Of a stretch of DNA of 64,000 bases, positions 10,701-18,961 are shown piece by piece. The notes beneath the pieces are model-generated. The model searched no databases, was not told where the DNA came from, and was given only the letters and a program-made list of their open reading frames with translations. The stretch spans positions 166,167-230,166 of the forward strand of contig JABDKG010000087.1 in the NCBI GenBank assembly GCA_013002305.1. The letters are read 5' to 3'. A program made the position numbers and the translations under genes. This stretch comes from Hellea sp. (GTDB taxonomy: Bacteria; Pseudomonadota; Alphaproteobacteria; Caulobacterales; Maricaulaceae). Positions within the stretch are counted from its first letter, which is position 1. Each line of letters starts with the position of its first letter.

Positions 10701-13700
10701 AGACTGTAACTGAAACTGTTGTCGTTCAGCCACAATCTGTCACCTATGAATCAGTGCCAGCAACATATGAAACATATGAAGAAGCTGTTATTGTACAGGA
10801 AGCCAGTTCAGAACTGATCGCCGTTCCAGCGACTTACAAAACCGTCAATGAGACGATTGTTGTCCAGGAAGCGACTACTGAGCTTGTCACTATTCCCGCG
10901 GAATATGAAACTGTCACTGAGACAGTCATTGTTCAGCCCCAAACCGTCGAATACGTCACCACTCCGGCGAAGTTCCAATCGGTACAGCAAACATATGTTG
11001 CTGAAGACGGCGCCGAGCAATTGGTTGTTGTTCCAGCCACTTTTGAAACAGTGACTGAAACGATTGTTGTTCAAGAAGCCTCCATGCGTCTCGAAGTTGT
11101 TCCAGCGACTTATAGAACGGTTACTGAAACCGTCGTTGTTCGTCCTGAGACAACGGATATTGATATTATCCCGGCGACTTACGAAACTCGCTCCGAGCAG
11201 GTCTTGATTACCCCGGCTCGTCAAGAGTGGAAGTCCTCGGCCCAAGCAGTCAATGCAGGTCAATTCCACTCAGGTACGGTCAATTCCAATACTCGTGGTC
11301 AATTCACTGTCTTTGATGGCGTTAATGAGCGCATCGTAGAGTCTACACAAACAACGGTTTCTCAAACTGGCGAAATTCTGTGTCTTGTTCAGATACCGGC
11401 TGTGTACGAAACTATTACCAAGCAGGTTGTAAAGACACCGGCTCGTACAGTTGAAAAACGCATCCCGGCGGTGACGAAAACCATCACACGCCGCGTTGTC
11501 GACACGCCAGCCAGCACACGTGAGATCGCGGTACCGGCAATCACTGATACAATTACACGCCGCGTTGTTAAAACGCCGGCTCGCGTTGTTACTCAGGCAG
11601 CTTCGGGTAGTAAGACAGGCACGTTTACGCGATCAGAAATCGCGCAAGAAGCGCGTATAGCAGAACGTGTCATTCCAGCTGTTACCAAGCAAGTCTCTCG
11701 CCGCGTCGTCAAAACACCGGCCCGGACTGTGGAAAAAGTCGTCCCGGCTGTTACTCAGACAGTAACCCGCCGTGTGGTTGATACGCCTGCGACGACGCGC
11801 CAACGTACCATCCCGGCTGTGACGAAGATGGAAACACGTCGACGTATCAAAACGCCAGCGCGTACAGTTGAGAAGGTCATTCCGGCCGTCACAAAGACTG
11901 TTACCCGCCGTGTGGTTGATAAGCCGGCCGCGACGCAAGAACGCGTTATTCCAGCTGTCACTAAGACCGAAACCCGTCGCGTCGTAAAGACGCCAGCTCG
12001 GACAATGGAAAAAACCATTCCAGCTGTTACTCAGCAAATCACGCGTCGTGTTGTTAAGACACCGGCCCGAACTGTTGAGAAAGTCATTCCGGCTGTCACG
12101 AAAACGGAAACTCGCCGTCGCATCAAGACACCAGCTCGCACTGCCGAGAAGGTGATCCCAGCTGTGACCAAGCAGGTAACCCGTCGTGTCGTTAAGGAAC
12201 CTGCTCGTACCGTCGAAAAGGTCATCCCGGCTGTCACTCGGATGCGTCAGCGTCGTGTTGTTAAAACACCGGCGGCGACTCAAGAGCGCGTTATTCCAGC
12301 AGTAACCAAGCAGGTTACACGCCGCGTTGTTGACGTACCAGCACGGACAATGGAAAAAGTTATCCCAGCGATCACCAAGCAGGAAACACGCCGCGTCGTG
12401 AAAACGCCTGCTCGGACCGTTGAGAAGACTGTCCCGGCTGTAACTAAAACGGTTTCCCGTCGCGTCGTTAAGACACCAGCGGCGACAATGGAAAAAGTTG
12501 TTCCAGCAATCACCAAAGTGGAAACACGCCGTGTGATCAAGGATGCAGCTCGAACCGTTGAGAAGGTTGTTCCTGCGGTAACGAAGACTGTGTCCCGACG
12601 TGTCGTTAAGACTCCGGCTCGGACAATGGAAAAAGTTATCCCAGCTGTAACCAAGCAGGAAACTCGCCGCGTCGTGAAAACGCCAGGCCGGACCGTTGAG
12701 AAGGTTATTCCAGCGGTTACCAAGCAAGTAACTCGCCGTGTGGTGAAAGATCCAGCTCGGACCGTTCAGAAAGCCATCCCGGCGATTACGAAGACTGAAA
12801 CACGTCGTCGCATCAAGACACCAGCTCGCACCGTCGAGAAGGTAATCCCGGCTGTAACTAAGCAGGTAACACGTCGCATCGTGAAAACACCGGCTCGGAC
12901 TGTTGAGAAAGTCATTCCAGCGATTACAAAGATGGAACAGCGCCGCGTGATCAAGACGCCAGCTCGGACTGTCGAACAGGTTATCCCAGCTGTTACCAAG
13001 CAGGTTTCACGTCGCATTGTGAAAACTCCGGCTTCAACCATGGAAAAAGTTATTCCAGCGGTTACGAAGATGGAAACATCACGTGTCGTGAAGACACCGG
13101 CTCGGACTGTTGAGAAAACTGTTCCAGCGGTTACCAAGCAAGTCTCCCGCCGTGTTGTTAAAACGCCTGCTCGCTCTGTCGAGAAGGTTGTTCCAGCGAT
13201 CACTAAGCAGGAAACTCGCCGTATTGTGAAAACTCCGGCGTCAACAATCGAGAAAGTTATCCCAGCTGTGACGAAGACATTGTCTCGCCGCGTTGTGAAA
13301 ACACCAGCTCGTACCGTTGAAAAGGTCATTCCAGCGATTACCAAGATGGAAACCCGCCGTGTTGTGAAGACACCAGCTCGCACCGTCGAGAAGGCTGTCC
13401 CAGCCGTAACTAAGACCGTTACGCGCCGCGTTGTTAAGACACCGGCTCGCACGATGGAAAAAACTATCCCGGCTGTTACGAAAACTGAAACCCGTCGTCG
13501 CATCAAGACGCCAGCTCGCACTGTCGAGAAGGTGGTTCCAGCGGTAACAAAGACAGTTACTCGTCGCGTTGTTAAAGAACCGGCACGATCAGTTGAGAAA
13601 GTCATTCCGGCTATCACAAAAACTGAAACACGCCGTGTTGTGAAAACACCAGCTCGGACCGTTGAGAAGGTCGTACCGGCCATCACTAAAACTGAAACTC

Positions 13701-15220
13701 GCCGAATTGTGAAAACACCGGCGCGGGCAGTAGAAAAAGTGATCCCGGCTATCACCAAGACTGAAACACGCCGCGTCGTGAAGGAACCAGCCCGCACAGT
13801 AGAGCGTGTTGTTCCAGCCGTGACGAAGCAGGTTTCCCGTCGTGTAGTTAAAACGCCAGCTTCAACTGTTGAGAAAGTTATCCCAGCAGTGACTAAGCAG
13901 GTTACACGCCGCGTGGTGAAGGATCCGGCCCGTACAGTTGAGAAAGTAATTCCAGCTGTCACGAAAACCGTGTCTCGCCAGGTTGTTAAGACGCCAGCTC
14001 GTACGATGGAAAAAGTTATTCCAGCCGTTACGCAGCAGGTTCAACGCCGCGTCGTTAAGGAACCAGCCCGGACAGTCGAGAAAGTAATCCCGGCCGTTAC
14101 GAAAACTGTGACCCGTCGCGTTGAGAAGACCCCTGCTCGCTCTGTCGAGAAAGTCATCCCAGCTGTGACCAAGCAAGTTACTCGCCGCGTCGTCAAGACA
14201 CCGGCCAGGACTGTTGAAAAGGTTATTCCAGCAGTGACGAAGACGGAAACTCGTCGTCGGATCAAAACGCCGGCCAGTACCCAACAGCGAGTCATCCCAG
14301 CGGTTACCAAACAGGTTACCCGCCGGGTAGTGAAAACGCCAATGCGGACTGAAGAACGTGTTATTCCAGCTGTGACCAAAACCATCACACGTCGTGTTGT
14401 TGACGGGACACCAGCAATGGAACGCCGCGTCATCCCAGCTGTCTATGATACGATTGAAGTCACCCGACTGGTTGAACCAGCGCGGACTGAGTCAGTCGTA
14501 ACGCCAGCCGCGTACAAAACGGTCGTTAAGGAAACACTGTTAACTCCTGAGAAAATCGAGTGGCGTCAGGTTCTTTGCGAAGCCAACGCGACATCGACCG
14601 TCATAATGGCTATCCAGCGAGCGCTGAAAACGGAAGGATATTACACTCACACGATTGATGGTGTCCTTGGTCAGCAGACATACGCAGCGGTTGAGGCCTA
14701 TCAAAAAGCCAATGGCCTATCCACAGGCGGTGTGACATTGACAACGGTTGAACGTCTCGGCGTCGATTGGAGATCGATGGTCTCACGCCGGTCAGGTGCA
14801 GTCTCTGGAACAGTTGGTTCAGGCGGATTTTCGACAGGAACGTCAACTGGAACCTTCTCAGGCGGACAATCCGTAACGATAGGTTCGGCGACTTACTCCA
14901 TCAATAGCTCAGGCCAAGTCCTGGATGCCGGTGGTGCTGTTATTGGCCGTGTTGACGGAAACGGAAACATTGTGAATGCTTCCGGGCAGATCATCGGACG
15001 TATGTCATCTATGACGACAACGACGACTACCGGTTCAGGAATGGCTTCTGGCGCAACAGGCGGCGGATCATCCATGAGCTTGGGTTCAGCTGGCGGTTAC
15101 ACGCTACGGGCCGATGGCATGGTCGTTAGCTCCTCAGGTGCTGTAATTGGTCGTGTTGACGAAAACGGCAACATCATCAATACTGCCGGTCAGATCATTG
15201 GACGCTGGGTTAGAAACTAA
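7718..15220 (+). CDS. Giant secreted repeat protein: signal peptide, 46-unit acidic 23-aa repeat array, 45-unit basic 23-aa repeat array, peptidoglycan-binding-like domain, C-terminal Gly/Asn-rich motif repeats
   Basis: 2500 aa. Signal peptide MKRTLLMAVSAVVLTAPTIAQ. Acidic consensus PAVYETVTETVVVQEASTELVTV; basic consensus PAVTKTVTRRVVKTPARTVEKVI. PGB_1-like IMAIQRALKTEGYYTHTIDGVLGQQTYAAVEAYQKANGL. Confidence 0.93.
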   Translation: MKRTLLMAVSAVVLTAPTIAQELPPGNPLPGECFARVLVPATYETSTEQVVQRAASEELRKIPARYETVTERVLVQEESYQLVPVGTSGYRYPSNVTFGGATYSIDANGMVRTQSAGSAGAAGTVIGRVDANGNVVGSDGSMLARSAVRVTATSTGSQTGALSPTFRTVTETVVVQEASTELFTVPAVYGTETETVVVKPETVEYVTVPATYETYNETVVVQEASTELVTVPPVFETVTETVVVQDATTQLVTIPAEYGTVSETVVVQPQSVDYVTVPPTYETVTETVVVQDASTQLVSVPATFDTVTETMVVKDASTELVTIPATFETVTETVVVQDATTQLVTVPPVFETVSETVVVQPQTVTYESIPATYGTVTETIVVQEASTELVTVPAVYETVSETVVVQPQTTELVTVPAVFGSVTETIVVQDASTELVTVPPVFGTVSETVVVQPQTVEYAVLPAEYETYNETIVVQEASTELATIPAEFGTVSETVVVQPASVEYVTMPAVFETVQEAVIVQEASSELVTVPPVYETVSETVVVQPQTVEYVTVPPVYDTVTETVVVQEASTELVTVPAVYGTVTETVVVQPASVTYETIPAVYETVQRPVVVQEASTELVTIPPVFETVTETVVVTPQTVTYKVIPAVYETVQEAVVVQAASTELVTVPPVYETVTETVMVQAQSVDYATIPATYETYNETIVVQEASNELITVPATFETVTETVVVQPQSVTYTTLPPVFDTVTETVVVQEASTELVIVPPVFETVSETVVVQPQTVDYVAVPATYETVQETVIVQEASTQLVTVPPVFETVSETVVVQPASVTYTTVPAVFETVTETVVVQEASTELVTVPAKYKTVTETVVVQEASTELVTIPAVFETVEESVVVQEASTELVTMPPVFETVTETVVVQAQSVDYVTVPATYETYNETVVVQEASTELVTVPAEYGTVTETVVVQDASTELVTIPAEYGTVSETVVVREASTELVSVPATFKTVTETVVVQPQSVTYESVPATYETYEEAVIVQEASSELIAVPATYKTVNETIVVQEATTELVTIPAEYETVTETVIVQPQTVEYVTTPAKFQSVQQTYVAEDGAEQLVVVPATFETVTETIVVQEASMRLEVVPATYRTVTETVVVRPETTDIDIIPATYETRSEQVLITPARQEWKSSAQAVNAGQFHSGTVNSNTRGQFTVFDGVNERIVESTQTTVSQTGEILCLVQIPAVYETITKQVVKTPARTVEKRIPAVTKTITRRVVDTPASTREIAVPAITDTITRRVVKTPARVVTQAASGSKTGTFTRSEIAQEARIAERVIPAVTKQVSRRVVKTPARTVEKVVPAVTQTVTRRVVDTPATTRQRTIPAVTKMETRRRIKTPARTVEKVIPAVTKTVTRRVVDKPAATQERVIPAVTKTETRRVVKTPARTMEKTIPAVTQQITRRVVKTPARTVEKVIPAVTKTETRRRIKTPARTAEKVIPAVTKQVTRRVVKEPARTVEKVIPAVTRMRQRRVVKTPAATQERVIPAVTKQVTRRVVDVPARTMEKVIPAITKQETRRVVKTPARTVEKTVPAVTKTVSRRVVKTPAATMEKVVPAITKVETRRVIKDAARTVEKVVPAVTKTVSRRVVKTPARTMEKVIPAVTKQETRRVVKTPGRTVEKVIPAVTKQVTRRVVKDPARTVQKAIPAITKTETRRRIKTPARTVEKVIPAVTKQVTRRIVKTPARTVEKVIPAITKMEQRRVIKTPARTVEQVIPAVTKQVSRRIVKTPASTMEKVIPAVTKMETSRVVKTPARTVEKTVPAVTKQVSRRVVKTPARSVEKVVPAITKQETRRIVKTPASTIEKVIPAVTKTLSRRVVKTPARTVEKVIPAITKMETRRVVKTPARTVEKAVPAVTKTVTRRVVKTPARTMEKTIPAVTKTETRRRIKTPARTVEKVVPAVTKTVTRRVVKEPARSVEKVIPAITKTETRRVVKTPARTVEKVVPAITKTETRRIVKTPARAVEKVIPAITKTETRRVVKEPARTVERVVPAVTKQVSRRVVKTPASTVEKVIPAVTKQVTRRVVKDPARTVEKVIPAVTKTVSRQVVKTPARTMEKVIPAVTQQVQRRVVKEPARTVEKVIPAVTKTVTRRVEKTPARSVEKVIPAVTKQVTRRVVKTPARTVEKVIPAVTKTETRRRIKTPASTQQRVIPAVTKQVTRRVVKTPMRTEERVIPAVTKTITRRVVDGTPAMERRVIPAVYDTIEVTRLVEPARTESVVTPAAYKTVVKETLLTPEKIEWRQVLCEANATSTVIMAIQRALKTEGYYTHTIDGVLGQQTYAAVEAYQKANGLSTGGVTLTTVERLGVDWRSMVSRRSGAVSGTVGSGGFSTGTSTGTFSGGQSVTIGSATYSINSSGQVLDAGGAVIGRVDGNGNIVNASGQIIGRMSSMTTTTTTGSGMASGATGGGSSMSLGSAGGYTLRADGMVVSSSGAVIGRVDENGNIINTAGQIIGRWVRN
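8204..11239 (+). repeat. Coding tandem repeat, acidic array: 44 contiguous 69-bp (23-aa) units
   Basis: Hand parsing gives 44 x 69 = 3036 bp, ending exactly on ...RQEWKSS at 11239. Two more units precede a non-repeat insertion near the N terminus. Confidence 0.95.
11396..14572 (+). repeat. Coding tandem repeat, basic array: 45 units of 69 bp (23 aa) with one 24-aa insertion after unit 3
   Basis: 45 x 69 + 72 = 3177 bp, ending exactly at ...EWRQV (14572); unit starts checked at 11813, 12089, 12779, 13469 and 14228. Confidence 0.95.
14582..14775 (+). other. Peptidoglycan-binding-like (PGB_1) domain within the giant repeat protein
   Basis: ANATSTVIMAIQRALKTEGYYTHTIDGVLGQQTYAAVEAYQKANGLSTGGVTLTTVERLGVDW has the typical IQ.AL...G.Y...IDG..G..T..A...YQ pattern. 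Confidence 0.75.
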
Positions 15221-15242
15221 CCTAATCCCAGTCTAAATTTTT

Positions 15243-15271
15243 AACCCGCGCGTCTCTCGCGCGGGTTTTTT
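15243..15271 (+). terminator. Rho-independent terminator after the giant repeat gene
   Basis: Perfect 10-bp stem AACCCGCGCG-TCTCT-CGCGCGGGTT followed by a T run. Confidence 0.9.
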
Positions 15272-15320
15272 CTTGGGAAATTCTAAGTAAAAAGAATTCT
15301 CAGGAAACATCAAAGCGGCG

Positions 15321-15348
15321 TTGACAAGAAAACGCCCGTCTGTATATA
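15321..15348 (+). promoter_or_regulatory. Sigma70-type promoter for rplU-rpmA
   Basis: TTGACA, 16-nt spacer, TATATA (or TATAAG at 18 nt). Confidence 0.7.
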
Positions 15349-15360
15349 AGCCCTCGAATT

Positions 15361-15430
15361 GGCCGCCATGACTCGCACATGTGAATCAATCTGGGCGGCC
15401 TCAATCTATTTTAAGCGCAGCCGCCCTTAA
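15361..15430 (+). promoter_or_regulatory. Structured rplU 5' leader with mutually exclusive stems
   Basis: GGCCGCC (15361-15367) pairs with GGCGGCC (15394-15400); GGGCGGC (15393-15399) can instead pair with GCCGCCC (15420-15426). Confidence 0.4.
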
Positions 15431-15455
15431 GGTTGCCATTGATAAGGATAAGACC

Positions 15456-15767
15456 ATGTTTGCAGTCATTCAGACAGGCGGTAAACAATACAAAGTTGCC
15501 AAAGACGATATAATTATTGTCGAAAAACTCGATGCCGAAGCCGGTAAATCTGTGTCTTTCAAGGACGTATTGGCCTGTGGTGAAGGCGCCAAAGTTAAAA
15601 TTGGTGAGCCTTTAGTAAAAGGTGCCGAAGTTAAAGGCGAAGTATTGGAACAGCGTAAAGGCGAAAAAGTTATCGTCTTCAAGAAAAAGCGTCGTCAGAC
15701 ATATCGCCGTAAGCGCGGTCATCGTCAAAACGAAACTGTTGTAAAGATTACGTCCATTACGGCCTAA
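15456..15767 (+). CDS. rplU: 50S ribosomal protein L21
   Basis: [25 protein letters not shown]; start at the internal ATG 15456. Confidence 0.97.
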   Translation: MFAVIQTGGKQYKVAKDDIIIVEKLDAEAGKSVSFKDVLACGEGAKVKIGEPLVKGAEVKGEVLEQRKGEKVIVFKKKRRQTYRRKRGHRQNETVVKITSITA

Positions 15768-15794
15768 GGCCCTGGACTAGAGAAGGAGACTCAA

Positions 15795-16064
15795 ATGGCT
15801 CATAAAAAAGCAGGTGGTTCATCCAATAATGGTCGCGATAGTGCTGGCCGTCGATTAGGCGTTAAGAAATTTGGCGGCGAAGTCGTCATTCCGGGAAATA
15901 TTATTGTTCGTCAACGTGGAACTAAATTTTATCCAGGTGCCAATGTCGGCATGGGTAAAGACCACACTCTTTATGCTTTAACCGAAGGTAAAATTGAATT
16001 TGCGACAAAACGCAATAAGCGCACTTATGTTACTGTAGCTCCTCTGGAAAAAGCAGCAGAATAG
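15795..16064 (+). CDS. rpmA: 50S ribosomal protein L27
   Basis: [29 protein letters not shown]. Confidence 0.98.
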   Translation: MAHKKAGGSSNNGRDSAGRRLGVKKFGGEVVIPGNIIVRQRGTKFYPGANVGMGKDHTLYALTEGKIEFATKRNKRTYVTVAPLEKAAE

Positions 16065-16109
16065 CGACCTTTCTGATTATCAGGTCGCCGCGGCGATCTG
16101 AATTTTGTA

Positions 16110-16142
16110 GGGAAATCGGATTGCCGGTTTCCCTTCTTTTTT
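16110..16142 (+). terminator. Rho-independent terminator after rpmA
   Basis: GGGAAATCGG-ATTG-CCGGTTTCCC (one G-U) followed by TTCTTTTTT. Confidence 0.85.
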
Positions 16143-16166
16143 GCCCTGCGTTTGAGGACCGAAGCG

Positions 16167-16748
16167 ATGCGGGACATCATACATTCAGAACGGTTAGTCT
16201 TACGAGACTTAGAACTTAGTGATGCCGAGCGCTTCTCCAAATTCACCAGTGATTGGGAAATTGCCCGCATGACAGGCAGCATCCCTCACCCAATGCCCGT
16301 AATTTCAACCGAGATTAAGATCCTAACGATGCGTTCACAACGACGCCGCGGACTCGCTTACCCTTATGCCATTACGCTCGACGGACGCGATATTATTGGC
16401 GTTATGGACTTGTTTCGTAGATCCGACACGTCCGACCATGAACTCGGGTATTGGGTCGCCCGGCCATATTGGGGCCTTGGGTACGCCAAAGAGGCCGGAC
16501 AAGCGTTTATTCGCGAAGCTGTTAAATCGCTTAAAATTTCAAAAATTGTTGCTGGCGTATTTGCCGACAATCCAGCTTCCATGCGCGTTCTACGAAGTTT
16601 GGGATTCAAAAACATCGGCTCTGAAGGTGACTTTTTTTCCATGGCACGACTTGGTCATATGGAGAGTATCGGTTTTGAACTTGACCTGACTGCGCCCAGC
16701 GCAAAAAGCTTGCATCAGGACGGCGGCAAAGCCATAGAAGCTTGCTAA
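16167..16748 (+). CDS. GNAT family N-acetyltransferase (RimJ/RimL-like)
   Basis: IIHSERLVLRDLELSDAERFSKF...ELGYWVARPYWGLGYAKEAGQAFI...NPASMRVLRSLGF. Confidence 0.88.
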   Translation: MRDIIHSERLVLRDLELSDAERFSKFTSDWEIARMTGSIPHPMPVISTEIKILTMRSQRRRGLAYPYAITLDGRDIIGVMDLFRRSDTSDHELGYWVARPYWGLGYAKEAGQAFIREAVKSLKISKIVAGVFADNPASMRVLRSLGFKNIGSEGDFFSMARLGHMESIGFELDLTAPSAKSLHQDGGKAIEAC

Positions 16749-16754
16749 GGCTAA

Positions 16755-17843
<1,089 letters not shown>

Positions 17844-17854
17844 ATCCGTTTTCG

Positions 17855-18961
17855 ATGACCCGCCGATTAATAATTAAGGTCGGATCTGCCCTTCTTTATG
17901 ATCAGAGCTCTCAAAGCTTTCGCGCAGAGTGGTTGTCTGAATTGGCAAGCGATATTGCTATGCTGCGTGAACACGATATTGACGTGGCAATCGTGTCATC
18001 AGGCGCGATAGCGCTGGGATGTCACCGACTGGGCCTACCGCGGGACAATCTAAGCTTGCCTCAGAAACAAGCCTGCGCGGCAACGGGTCAGGTTATACTT
18101 ACACAGGCCTATGAAGCGGCGTTTGCCGAACATGGGATTCTCAGCGCCCAGATCCTGCTTACACTCAATGATACTGAAAACAGGCGCCGATGGCTCAATG
18201 CCCGCGCTACACTGTCAGAGTTAATAGCCTTGGGAATAGTCCCCATTATCAATGAAAACGACACGGTTGCGACCGATGAAATAAGATATGGCGACAATGA
18301 TCGTTTGGCCGCCCGTACCGCTCAAATGACAGGCGCCGATACGCTCATTTTACTCTCCGATATCAACGGCCTCTATACAGAAGATCCACGCATTGAGAAA
18401 TCGGCGCAGCATATTGAAATTATAAACAAAATCACCCCAGATATCAGTGCAATGGGCGGCGACGCAAATGCCGTTGGCGGTCTCGGGTCGGGCGGAATGG
18501 CAACCAAGCTTATGGCCGCCCAAATTGCGACACAAGCGGGATGCTCTATGTGTATTATGGACGGCCGCGAGAGCCGGCCGATCAAACGGCTTTTAGGCGA
18601 CGAAAAAGCGAGCTGGTTTCAAGCGGCCCGTAACCCCAAAGACGCCAGACGACAATGGATAATGGGCCATCTTGATATAAAAGGCACGATTACAATTGAC
18701 GATGGCGCTCTTACAGCACTTAAAGCAGGGAAAAGCCTATTGGCTGCAGGTATTACCGCGCAACACGGGGAGTTTATCAAAGGCGACACTGTTTCGGTAT
18801 TGTCGCGTGAAAAAGTGGAAGTCGCCCGCGGAATTATAGCCTATAACGCCGCTGAAACAGAAAAAATCGCCGGTCGAAAATCTTCGGAGTTTCAAAGCAT
18901 ATTGGGCTATGACAATGGTATGGCGTTGATCCATAGAGATAATTTGGTGATGACAGGCTAA
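17855..18961 (+). CDS. proB: Glutamate 5-kinase
   Basis: MTRRLIIKVGSALLYD...VAIVSSGAIALGCHRLGL; C-terminal PUA-like region. Confidence 0.95.
   Translation: MTRRLIIKVGSALLYDQSSQSFRAEWLSELASDIAMLREHDIDVAIVSSGAIALGCHRLGLPRDNLSLPQKQACAATGQVILTQAYEAAFAEHGILSAQILLTLNDTENRRRWLNARATLSELIALGIVPIINENDTVATDEIRYGDNDRLAARTAQMTGADTLILLSDINGLYTEDPRIEKSAQHIEIINKITPDISAMGGDANAVGGLGSGGMATKLMAAQIATQAGCSMCIMDGRESRPIKRLLGDEKASWFQAARNPKDARRQWIMGHLDIKGTITIDDGALTALKAGKSLLAAGITAQHGEFIKGDTVSVLSREKVEVARGIIAYNAAETEKIAGRKSSEFQSILGYDNGMALIHRDNLVMTG

Noticed and set aside
8261-11269. Short plus/minus ORFs inside the acidic array
   Set aside because: Same repeat-derived artefact; no independent start signals or recognisable products.
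11633-14433. Long minus-strand ORFs (364, 398, 147, 140, 130 aa) inside the basic array
   Set aside because: Shadow ORFs: a 69-bp period divisible by 3 keeps antisense frames open. Their products are just antisense readings of the repeat (TAGITFSTVRAGVFTTRRVS...). The plus-strand frame has signal peptide, terminator and domain support.
7718-15220. Possibility that the 69-bp repeats are a CRISPR, minisatellite or assembly artefact
   Set aside because: Units are in frame, all coding, diverged mainly at synonymous or conservative positions, and have no unique spacers. The open frame persists across 7.5 kb.
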